Positions 8,975-16,599 of a stretch of 55,184 nt of DNA are shown here, piece by piece. The notes beneath the pieces were generated by a model. It was not told the origin of the DNA, did no database searches, and worked only from the letters and a program-made list of their open reading frames with translations. The translations under genes were made by a program, and so were the position numbers. The DNA is from Thermoplasmatales archaeon (lineage in GTDB: Archaea; Thermoplasmatota; E2; DHVEG-1). The stretch is taken from NCBI GenBank assembly GCA_030672305.1, contig DAOVGR010000074.1:1-55184 (forward strand), read 5' to 3'. Every line of letters begins with the position of its first letter. The first letter of the stretch is position 1.

Positions 8975-9038
8975 ATTTCACCTCCCCCGTCTGTTGACAT
9001 TTTTGATAATAACACCGACGACGTGTTATCACCTCTTT
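8971..9038 (-). promoter_or_regulatory. structured leader with possible 9-codon upstream ORF
   Basis: On the minus strand a strong ribosome site GAGGTGAT (about 9031-9038) is followed by a hairpin, ATAACAC (9023-9029) pairing with GTGTTAT (9009-9015). An ATG then stands at 9000-8998. With the hairpin folded out, ribosome site and ATG would be correctly spaced. This frame encodes MSTDGGGEI and its TGA overlaps the ATG of the main gene (ATGA at 8974-8971). The main gene has its own GGGGGAGGTGA site inside the small frame. Leader-peptide or coupled translation control is plausible but unproven. Confidence 0.4.
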
Positions 9039-9047
9039 CCAATATAT

Positions 9048-9077
9048 TTAACGGTTGTTAATTTATAACCTTTTCGC
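9048..9077 (-). promoter_or_regulatory. promoter with candidate operator for the 8273-8974 gene
   Basis: Read on the minus strand: GCGAAAAGG, TATA box TTATAAAT, then TTAACAACCGTTAA, with perfect TTAAC/GTTAA half-sites. The core is identical to the promoter at 21235-21264. Confidence 0.65.
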
Positions 9078-9213
9078 TTTTAATAGGCAATAAATTTATA
9101 TACTCTTTTATAAAAACCTTAAATATTCATATTCTTATTAACTTAATTATATCCAAAAGAATTATATAGTAACAAAACAATAAAAATATATTACACTTAG
9201 AGATGATAAGGTT

Positions 9214-9906
9214 ATGCTGAAGAGAAAAAGAATTATTCCAATTGCAGTAACATTGTTAATTTTAACAATATTATTTTTACCAGTAATTAATGCAGAAGAT
9301 ACAATAAACCAAGAAAAAATATTAACAATATGGATGCCAGGAATAACACAAGATAATTATTTCACACAAATAGAGGTATCTGAAGAGCAAAAACAAGTAT
9401 TCATTGATAAGATATTCGGTACTTTAAATGTGATAAATACCACAATTTCACCAGATAGTTCTGGTGGATCTAAAATAACTTATGAAGAATGGCAACAAAT
9501 TAAAGGAAATGTGTGTGCTTTCATAGACTCAATAAAATTAAATATTGATGATTTTCCAAGTTTAGATACAGATAAATTAACAACAGATATAATTCAAGGT
9601 TTTTTTAGACCACTTGCAGGAATATTTAGACCTAAACCAGTATTAAGTGCAGGAATAGGTAATTCATGGATTCCCTTCTATGATTATGAAACATTTCTAG
9701 GTTTTATGTTTCGCCCAATGATTACAAAATATCAATTTGGATTTACCCATATAGGTGGTTTAGCTCAATGCCGTTTTACTATTGGAAAATATTTCATAAT
9801 AAATACTTGCTTTAGTGGAATATTCATAAACCTTGGCGATATTTGTATAGAAAAGATTATGGGACCAACGATGTATATTGGCACAATATTTTTATCTAGA
9901 ATATAA
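9214..9906 (+). CDS. secreted protein of unknown family, paralog of the 8273-8974 product
   Basis: 230 residues with a signal peptide (about 1-27, ending VINAED). The shared C-terminal block IPFYDYETFLGFMFRP ... FSGIFINLGD ... KIMGP matches its divergent neighbour; the N-terminal half is weakly similar and helical. It has no IPR tail, no PKD domain and no obvious active site. The promoter region lacks the TTAAC palindrome of the paralog, so the two copies may be expressed under different conditions. Confidence 0.72.
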   Translation: MLKRKRIIPIAVTLLILTILFLPVINAEDTINQEKILTIWMPGITQDNYFTQIEVSEEQKQVFIDKIFGTLNVINTTISPDSSGGSKITYEEWQQIKGNVCAFIDSIKLNIDDFPSLDTDKLTTDIIQGFFRPLAGIFRPKPVLSAGIGNSWIPFYDYETFLGFMFRPMITKYQFGFTHIGGLAQCRFTIGKYFIINTCFSGIFINLGDICIEKIMGPTMYIGTIFLSRI

Positions 9907-9949
9907 TAGAATTTAAGCAAAGATTTTTTTGAAAAAAAAGAAAAAATGA
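9907..9949. terminator. bidirectional T-rich terminator between convergent genes
   Basis: The 43-nt gap holds a run of seven T for the plus-strand gene. A-runs of eight and six, split by one G, read as U-runs for the C25 peptidase transcript. Archaeal termination at oligo-U fits both directions. Confidence 0.55.
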
Positions 9950-12424
9950 TTATGAGTATCCACCGATCATTAAACTAGGATCTCCTAAAAGAACCCATTG
10001 TGTAAGTGACTTGGCATGATCAAGATTTTCGATGTCATATTGAGCAGCATAGGTTACTTGGGTCTCTTTATATGTTTCTCCTAGAATATGATGTCCCTCA
10101 AGGAAATATTGTCTATAAAATTCAATACCTATTCCACCATCAAGACCTTCTCTAGTACAATCCTCTCCTAAAACTCCATAACCCAGCCCAGTATTTCCAA
10201 TGCTTGCTATAGCACCTGTTTTTGGAAGTTTTACCAGATACCAACTGAAACATTCTGGAACTCCAGCACCATGACACCATGTGTTTTTCTTGTTTTTGAG
10301 ATCCAACAAACCAGGTATCATTGAAACATTGAACTGGCTGTTATGGCAACCTCCAATAATTACTACAGGAGGTTTGTTTGTGTTTTTTAATTTTTTCATT
10401 GGAAAAACTGGTAATCTTATAAATTGTGGATATATTTTAATATTTGAAACCTTAAAACCTGCAATACTTCCAGATCCTCGGCCACCTGGAATACCTGGAT
10501 AATGATCAGTCCATACGTTTGGACTGCCATGACCTGAGAAGAATGCAAAACCGCAGCCTTGACTTAATGCATCTATTATATCATCTGGTCCTGTTAATTT
10601 TCCATTTGATGCCCAAATATGTTCTACATCAAAATCCTCAGTTACATAATAAGTTGCGCCAGGATCCCCCGAAATCATTTCTTCGCCAACTACCCATTCA
10701 CCTTCGTAATAGGTCTTTGATTCATATCTCCAATCTGAAAATATTATTTCATGGTCGTTATTTTCAACCCATACATGAATATCTGTTTCAACTCCATAGG
10801 GTTTAGGATCGTATGTTTTTCCGCGGATATGTAGAATTCCATCTGTATAATTGAGATTAGCCCAACCTGTAACTGAATTACCATATGCTAAGCCTTCACT
10901 AATGTTTTCTGCATAATTTGTGTTTCCTAAAATATCTCCATCTGAAATTGATACGATTTCAGCTATTGGTGGTGAAGGATATTCTGTAATCCTTTCATGA
11001 TCATTATGATTAAATGTAATAGAAGTTTCAACTGATCGGTCAAGTGTTACATGGATTTCTTCTATTGGACCTGCAATATCGTAATTGTTCTCACTTTGCG
11101 CAAAAATAATGTATTCTCCATCTGTAAGATTGTTGGTATCCCACTGAAAATCAAGATCTATTTGATCAAGGAAACCATCTCCTGATATAGTTATTACCTT
11201 TTTGAACCAGTCACTACCTTCAGCTGTTGTTTCATAGTTAATAATCTTGTCAACAACATTTTTTACTTCCCTTTCGTCTCTGCAAGCTAATCTTCCAACA
11301 CATACATCGGGTTCTAAATCAATTGTATCATTTTCATAGCCTTCTAGATTCCAAGCGGCAAAAATGCCATCATCATTTGGATCCCAATCTTCAAATTCTC
11401 CTCCCTCTTTGTAAATATCAGCAAAATAAAGATCAGTAATTACACCAGGATCATGAATTTTTGCTATAGTTAAAGGATGCTCAGGGTCATCAATGTAGTT
11501 ATTATATCTTACAGGTAGATGCCATCCTTGTGTTCCATGGTTTTTATGATCTCTTGGCTTTGCCCAGATTTTATTTTTCAAACCACCTACAAGAAGAACA
11601 TATGTTATATTGTTGGTTTCAATTGCATCCTTAATAAATAATTTTATTTTTTCAGGATTGTCAACTCCATCACCATATTCGTCATATATTTCTTCTATTG
11701 TTTTAATAAAGGTTTTAATATTATAACTGTCCTTGTGATCAGCTAGTTTTTGTAAAGCGCTTGAAAATTTACTAGGAGTGATTATTACCAAGTCATATTC
11801 GGTATCAATTGTAAATGGATTTGAATCTGGTAATCTATAAGTAATAATAATATCTGATCCTTCCATAATAAAAATTTCATCTATGGCCGGAGCGTATCTA
11901 ATAGGATATATATGTAATGTTAAATGGGTAACTCTCTCATTTTTGGAATTTAGTCCGCAACGAACAAATGATTTATACCATGTAGATGGAAATTGATCTA
12001 AGCTTGAATATACTGATTCATCTTTTTTATTTTTTAAATCCTTATAAATGTTATTTTCAATAGATATCAATGGAAGATGTACTGGTGCAGGACGTATCTT
12101 TTGTGGGATTTCTTCTTGTCTAACCTTATTTGCAATTACTTCAACATTAACATCTATAACACCAAAAGGAAGTTCAACAGTTTTAACTATTTTTGGTAAA
12201 ATAGGTTTACAAGGACTCATAAGATAGGATGAAATATCATCTAATTCAACCTCAATAAAATCTTCATTTGATTCCTTAATTTCCAAAGATGTATAATCTA
12301 TATTTATATGTTCAAATATCTCTTTTATTTTATATTCCTCTATAGGGTCATCGCCTATAGCAACAGCTCCAATTCCACTTATAACTAAAATTCCAACTAC
12401 TATTATTGGTAGAAATTTTTCCAT
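9950..12424 (-). CDS. secreted gingipain-like cysteine peptidase (C25)
   Basis: 824 residues. The signal peptide is of the LSGxGAVA-like class (VISGIGAVA). A propeptide/beta region reaches about residue 210, followed by the alpha/beta caspase-like fold of peptidase C25. The catalytic His632 lies in FFSGHGSPNVW and Cys693 in VIIGGCHNSQFN. The end, LGDPSLMIGGYS, is the usual close of the C25 fold. An inserted beta domain lies at about 410-580. Extracellular peptidase, expected to cut after a specific side chain. Unlike the other large secreted proteins here it carries neither a PKD/IPR tail nor a membrane anchor. Confidence 0.88.
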   Translation of the reverse strand: MEKFLPIIVVGILVISGIGAVAIGDDPIEEYKIKEIFEHINIDYTSLEIKESNEDFIEVELDDISSYLMSPCKPILPKIVKTVELPFGVIDVNVEVIANKVRQEEIPQKIRPAPVHLPLISIENNIYKDLKNKKDESVYSSLDQFPSTWYKSFVRCGLNSKNERVTHLTLHIYPIRYAPAIDEIFIMEGSDIIITYRLPDSNPFTIDTEYDLVIITPSKFSSALQKLADHKDSYNIKTFIKTIEEIYDEYGDGVDNPEKIKLFIKDAIETNNITYVLLVGGLKNKIWAKPRDHKNHGTQGWHLPVRYNNYIDDPEHPLTIAKIHDPGVITDLYFADIYKEGGEFEDWDPNDDGIFAAWNLEGYENDTIDLEPDVCVGRLACRDEREVKNVVDKIINYETTAEGSDWFKKVITISGDGFLDQIDLDFQWDTNNLTDGEYIIFAQSENNYDIAGPIEEIHVTLDRSVETSITFNHNDHERITEYPSPPIAEIVSISDGDILGNTNYAENISEGLAYGNSVTGWANLNYTDGILHIRGKTYDPKPYGVETDIHVWVENNDHEIIFSDWRYESKTYYEGEWVVGEEMISGDPGATYYVTEDFDVEHIWASNGKLTGPDDIIDALSQGCGFAFFSGHGSPNVWTDHYPGIPGGRGSGSIAGFKVSNIKIYPQFIRLPVFPMKKLKNTNKPPVVIIGGCHNSQFNVSMIPGLLDLKNKKNTWCHGAGVPECFSWYLVKLPKTGAIASIGNTGLGYGVLGEDCTREGLDGGIGIEFYRQYFLEGHHILGETYKETQVTYAAQYDIENLDHAKSLTQWVLLGDPSLMIGGYS

Positions 12425-12691
12425 TCTGATTTACCCCCTATAACCTAAAATATATCATATCCTTTTTAACTTTTTGTATAATATATTTTTGTTATTCTAT
12501 TTTATTAATTATAAGATATCCTTTTATATATTTTGCCTATCATATTTTATTACAATATATGATATGGCCATGAGAAAAAATGATATTTTAGATTTTTTTT
12601 CTTTACATAATCTACTCTCAAAATGACATAATATTAAATATATAACATTTTTATATTCGAAAACTAATATGATACATTAGGGAGGTCTAAA

Positions 12692-14143
12692 ATGAGAAAA
12701 ATATTATCTATATGTATTATAGGAGTTTTTATCTTAAGTGGATTTGGAGCAGCTGCATTAAACAATGACAATGAAAAACTTGATTTGGAAACCTTCAATT
12801 TGGAAAAAACAGGTGATATTGGACGAGATTATACACATAAAGTTTTAGCGGAAGTGGGAACTGGTTCTTGGTGTTACTGGTGTCAATTTACTAATGCTGC
12901 TATGTATGATATATATACAAATGGTGATTATAATTTTGAATATGTTGAACTAGTTGATACTAATCCGATAGCTCAACAGAGAATTGATGAGTTCAATATA
13001 GCGGGTTATCCAACAACTTGGTTTGATGGAGGATATGGAGTAGTAGTTGGTGGATATGACACTTGGACTGAATATACCACAAAAATGGATAGCTGTGGCG
13101 CAAGATCTGTTCCAGATATATGCGCTGATATGCGCGTATTTTGGCTTGAAGATGAACAAATTGATGTTGATATAAGCATTCAGAATAACGAATCCACTTC
13201 GTACTCTGGTCATATAAGAGCATATGTTGTTGAAATAGTTTCAAGGTGGAAAGATTATGCAAGTGCGGATTATCACCATGGATTTTTAGATTTCGCATTT
13301 AATCAAGATATTTCGATACCTGCTGGAGAAACTTTTACAGCTAGTACAATTTGGGATGGATCTTCTTGGAACGATCCTGATTTAACTATGGATAATATAA
13401 TGGTAATTCTTGCAGTTTTTAACTCTGAATGGCATCAAGGATATTCAGACCCACCTTCAGGAAATCCTTTTGATGCTTATTATGTTGATGAAACAATAGC
13501 CGCTACTCCTAGTTCGAGTACTCCACCAGAAATCCCTGAAAAACCAGATGGACCTGTTGGAGGAGTAGCTGGATTAGTATATGATTTCTCAACCAGTACA
13601 ACTGATCCAGATGGTGATGATATTTTATACAAATTCGAATGGGGAGATGGAACCTATAGTAACTGGCTAGGAGCATATCCTTCTGGAGAAATTGTCACAG
13701 AGTCTCATTCCTGGGATTATGCTGGAAATTTTGATATAAGCGTAAAAGCAAAAGATGATAACGGAAGTGAAGAAACAGAATGGGCACCTCCATTAACAAT
13801 TCACATTTCAGGTGGGCCAGAACTTGAAATTGAAAGAATTAATGGTGGATTATTCAAGGTAAATACAGTGATAAAAAATATTGGAGATCTTGTAGCAGAA
13901 AATGTAAATTGGAGTATTACACTTGATGAGGGTACATTAATTCTTAATGGAGAAAACTCTGGTGTAATCGAAAGTATTCCTGCGGGGGGAGAAGCAACCA
14001 TCAACTCGAAGATGATCCTAGGTTTCGGAAAAACACGAGTAAGGGTCACTGCAGAAGCACCTGATGGACCATCAGATGCTAGAGCACAAGGTGCAAAGGT
14101 ATTATTATTCTTTATCAAAGTTAACATTGGTGGCGACAAATAG
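12692..14143 (+). CDS. secreted thioredoxin-fold protein with PKD-like domain
   Basis: 483 residues. The signal peptide is ILSGFGAAA-type. A thioredoxin-like domain (about 45-130) has the redox pair Cys61/Cys64 in SWCYWCQF and the typical later motif GYPTTWFDGG with its cis-proline. Next come a beta domain with DMRVFWLEDEQIDVDIS, a PKD-like domain (KFEWGDGTYS) and a CARDB-like domain (about 375-465). It lacks the IPR tail. A GGGAGG ribosome site stands 6 nt before the ATG. An extracellular thiol-disulfide role is inferred from the CxxC. It is a paralog of the 28309-29820 product in the first 270 residues. Confidence 0.8.
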   Translation: MRKILSICIIGVFILSGFGAAALNNDNEKLDLETFNLEKTGDIGRDYTHKVLAEVGTGSWCYWCQFTNAAMYDIYTNGDYNFEYVELVDTNPIAQQRIDEFNIAGYPTTWFDGGYGVVVGGYDTWTEYTTKMDSCGARSVPDICADMRVFWLEDEQIDVDISIQNNESTSYSGHIRAYVVEIVSRWKDYASADYHHGFLDFAFNQDISIPAGETFTASTIWDGSSWNDPDLTMDNIMVILAVFNSEWHQGYSDPPSGNPFDAYYVDETIAATPSSSTPPEIPEKPDGPVGGVAGLVYDFSTSTTDPDGDDILYKFEWGDGTYSNWLGAYPSGEIVTESHSWDYAGNFDISVKAKDDNGSEETEWAPPLTIHISGGPELEIERINGGLFKVNTVIKNIGDLVAENVNWSITLDEGTLILNGENSGVIESIPAGGEATINSKMILGFGKTRVRVTAEAPDGPSDARAQGAKVLLFFIKVNIGGDK

Positions 14144-14354
14144 GATATAGCTTAAGGAGTCAATAGCAAGGGAACAGTCTGACAAACTTAACTACTATAG
14201 ATAGTTAGGTGTATGTATAAGCTCATATTTTGTTAGGTTTACATATATTTACTCCTATAGATAGAAACTTAACCAAAGTTTATTGAAAACTTAACTACAT
14301 ATGTGCTTACATATTCATCTGCGAAAAAGATACTTAAACCATATTGAAATACTA

Positions 14355-14436
14355 GGTGATGGAAGGAATCGGGCTGGTAGTTTTATTAGAGTGCATCCCA
14401 TCCCCTCCTATCGAGGCCGGCCCTCCTTCTTTTTTC
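14355..14436 (+). ncRNA. candidate structured small RNA, about 80 nt
   Basis: This is a GC-rich island in the gene-free stretch 14144-14488. Upstream stands a promoter-like GCGAAAAAGATACTTAAA; a start about 25 nt after its TATA-like box falls near GGTGATGG at 14355. GAAGGA (14362-14367) pairs with TCCTTC (14424-14429) and, after a 3-nt bulge, GGGCTGG (14371-14377) with CCGGCCC (14417-14423, one G-U). CCTC/GAGG forms an inner hairpin. TTTTTT (14430-14435) follows. The 5' GATGG could pair with an internal CCATC as a pseudoknot. It is not a recognisable tRNA, SRP or RNase P RNA. Strand and extent are inferred. Confidence 0.45.
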
Positions 14437-14488
14437 CCAACAACAATTTCTGAAAACAAATTTATATTAGAAGTTTATACGATGCGTT

Positions 14489-14740
14489 ATGGTTCAAGAA
14501 AATAAACAAAAAACAAAAGCTGAATCTAAACCGTATACTGTTGAAGATGCAATTAAGGTTGCTGATGAAATATTTAAACTTAGTAAAGACAAGAATTACA
14601 ATTTTGGTGCTTTTATCCATGGTCTAGTATTTGCACTTGAATATGCTCAACACTCGTTTAAAATTCCGCAACAACAAGTAGCTATTATTAAAAGAGATTG
14701 TCGAAAATATTTCAAAGCAATAGAAATTAAAAAAAGTTGA
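14489..14740 (+). CDS. small helical protein of unknown function
   Basis: 83 residues, soluble and mostly helical, with VEDAIKVADEIFKLSKDKNYNFGAFIHGLVFALEYAQHS at its core. A TATA-like TTTATATTAG centred about 25 nt upstream of the ATG suggests a leaderless transcript. No known domain was recognised. It follows the candidate small RNA; whether they are linked is unknown. Confidence 0.65.
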   Translation: MVQENKQKTKAESKPYTVEDAIKVADEIFKLSKDKNYNFGAFIHGLVFALEYAQHSFKIPQQQVAIIKRDCRKYFKAIEIKKS

Positions 14741-14769
14741 GTATAAATTACTTATATTTACAAGATTTA

Positions 14770-14919
14770 TTACTTTTCTTTTTTTTCAAGTTCTCTTTTA
14801 GTTTTCTTCTGATTTAAAAATGCTATCCTTTTCTTAAGAAAAGACATGTCTTTCTTATCAATTTTTCGTTTTGTATGAAAATATTTCCGATATAAAGGTG
14901 GTTTATGTCTTGGTCGCAT
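14770..14919 (-). CDS. very small basic protein, 49 residues
   Basis: ATG at 14919-14917, TAA at 14772-14770. The product begins MRPRHKPPLYRKYF and ends in KKTKRELEKKEK. It is strongly basic, as expected for an RNA- or ribosome-binding peptide, but no ribosomal family was recognised. No good ribosome site is visible, so it would be leaderless if real. It lies between two plus-strand genes, divergent from the flavodoxin. Confidence 0.4.
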   Translation of the reverse strand: MRPRHKPPLYRKYFHTKRKIDKKDMSFLKKRIAFLNQKKTKRELEKKEK

Positions 14920-15038
14920 AGATTCTATTAAAAATAATAAAAATAAAGGTTATAAATTATTAGTTGTTCATGAAACCAAACCTTATATTTTTATATATTA
15001 ATAAATTCTATGGTTTATTTCTTAATAAGGTGATTATA

Positions 15039-15533
15039 ATGAATAAGTCAGCAAATAAAGTATTAGTTATGTATTTTTCAAAAACAGGAAATACAAAGAA
15101 ACTCGCTCAGATGATAGCTAAAGGTGTAAAAGAAGTAAATAATGTGGAGTGTATATTAAAATCTGCATCTGATGTAACTAAGGATGATTTTATTTCGTCA
15201 TATGGAATTATAGCAGGTTCTCCAGTTTATTTTGGTTCAATGGCTGCGGAATTGAAAGATGTATTTGATAGATTTGTAAGTCTCCGTAAAAAAATGGGTG
15301 ATAAAATTGGTGCAGCCTTTGTTACAGCTGGTGATGAATCTGGAGGAAAAGAAACAACAATAATGTCGATTATTCAAGCTTTTTTAATATATGGTATGAT
15401 AATAGTTGGTGATCCATTAGATGCAACTGGTCATTACGGAGTTGCTTGCACTGGAGCACCTGATGAAGAAACCTCAATAAATGCAATAAAACTCGGTAGA
15501 AGAGTAGCTTTTTTGGTAAAAAAATTAAATTAA
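15039..15533 (+). CDS. flavodoxin / WrbA-like flavoprotein
   Basis: 164 residues. The FMN phosphate loop is visible at the start (VMYFSKTGNTKKLAQMIAKG). A second flavin loop reads GSPVYFGSMAAELKDVFDRF, and AAFVTAGDESGGKETT follows, as in the WrbA/NAD(P)H:quinone oxidoreductase type. The frame extends upstream to 14964, but the ATG at 15039 has the AAGGTGATT ribosome site 5 nt before it. The promoter AAAGGTTATAAATTA lies at about 14945-14959. Cytosolic electron carrier or quinone reductase; the partner is not evident. Confidence 0.8.
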   Translation: MNKSANKVLVMYFSKTGNTKKLAQMIAKGVKEVNNVECILKSASDVTKDDFISSYGIIAGSPVYFGSMAAELKDVFDRFVSLRKKMGDKIGAAFVTAGDESGGKETTIMSIIQAFLIYGMIIVGDPLDATGHYGVACTGAPDEETSINAIKLGRRVAFLVKKLN

Positions 15534-15692
15534 TATTCTCCAGTGTTAAATTAAGACTTTTATATCTATGATATATTTTTAATAGATTATGCAGGTAAAT
15601 ATGCATCCAAAAATTATATAAAACTCAAATACATTTTTCCATTTAAAGCAGGATATAGTAGAATTATTTATAAAAAAGGATTGGTGAGATCG

Positions 15693-16589
15693 ATGGGATG
15701 TGAGTTCAAAACTCATGTTAAATTAGACCATATTCAGGATTTTGAGATGATGTTTGAGAGGATGAAAGTTGATCGTCCTCGAGAGGCTGCAGTATATTAT
15801 GTTACCTTAGTCGTAGATTGCCCAAAGGAGTTTTCTGATTTCTTAAAAGTTGCTGAGGAGTATGCAAATATTACAAGACGTCCTTTAGAAACTGGTCGTG
15901 CGTCTCTCCTAAGAAATGGATTAATTGCTAAGGTTTTATTTTCAAATGAGACTAATCAGGATTTTGGACGAGAAAGCTATTTGCCAGCACACCCAAGGGC
16001 TATATGGGAAGATGCAAGACGTGAACTTAAACAAGTGATAGCTCAAGATACATATAGTGTAATTGAGAATCGTATAAATGAATATAGTAATTATTATACA
16101 AGTAATTTTGAAAAGTATGGAATTAAACTTAAAAGAAATGGTAATGTTACACTACAATATAGTGGAAAATGGATACTTTATAATGTTCTAAGCAATTGTT
16201 TGGAAAATAATAATGGTCTTAAAATGCAGGTAGGTGGAGAAAGGTTTTTTGATGATCCTTTCTTAAAATATTTTAAGAAATTTTTAGATCTTGATACAAA
16301 AATCCAGTTGATAGTTGATAACACAACAAACATGAAAGCAATAAAAAAATTAACTGAACTGTATGGTGACAAGCTTGAAGTTAGATACTTTTCAGAAAAA
16401 GTTTCAGGAACAATGCGTAACTTTGTGTTTGGTAAAGAGATAGCTGTAAATGGAATAAAGATTCTTCCAGAAACAAGTGATGAACCCTCATACGTTGGTA
16501 CTGCATATGTAGATCTGCAGGATATAGAGGTCTTGGACTATAAATTCAACAGCTTATGGGACCTTGCTAAACCCTTAAAATCAAAATAA
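15693..16589 (+). CDS. conserved-looking protein of unknown function, possible PLD/TrmB-like fold
   Basis: 298 residues from the ATG at 15693, chosen for the GGTGAGATC ribosome site in front of it; TTG and GTG codons at 15681 and 15684 are alternatives. Soluble. The N-terminal half is helical (HIQDFEMMFERMKVDRPREAAVYYV). The C-terminal half alternates strands and helices (IQLIVDNTTNMKAIKKLTELYGDKLEVRYFSE), reminiscent of the sensor domain of TrmB-type regulators or half a phospholipase-D fold. No HKD motif or DNA-binding helix-turn-helix is evident. Its stop is 10 nt from that of aCPSF1 (convergent). Confidence 0.6.
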   Translation: MGCEFKTHVKLDHIQDFEMMFERMKVDRPREAAVYYVTLVVDCPKEFSDFLKVAEEYANITRRPLETGRASLLRNGLIAKVLFSNETNQDFGRESYLPAHPRAIWEDARRELKQVIAQDTYSVIENRINEYSNYYTSNFEKYGIKLKRNGNVTLQYSGKWILYNVLSNCLENNNGLKMQVGGERFFDDPFLKYFKKFLDLDTKIQLIVDNTTNMKAIKKLTELYGDKLEVRYFSEKVSGTMRNFVFGKEIAVNGIKILPETSDEPSYVGTAYVDLQDIEVLDYKFNSLWDLAKPLKSK

Positions 16590-16599
16590 AATTCTTATC

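Noticed and set aside
9950-12424. IPR-type tail on the C25 peptidase
   Set aside because: The protein ends in LGDPSLMIGGYS, the normal end of the C25 fold, with no PKD domain or tail.
14355-14436. tRNA gene on either strand
   Set aside because: No anticodon stem or TTC-loop arm can be built, and the long outer stem does not match a tRNA acceptor.
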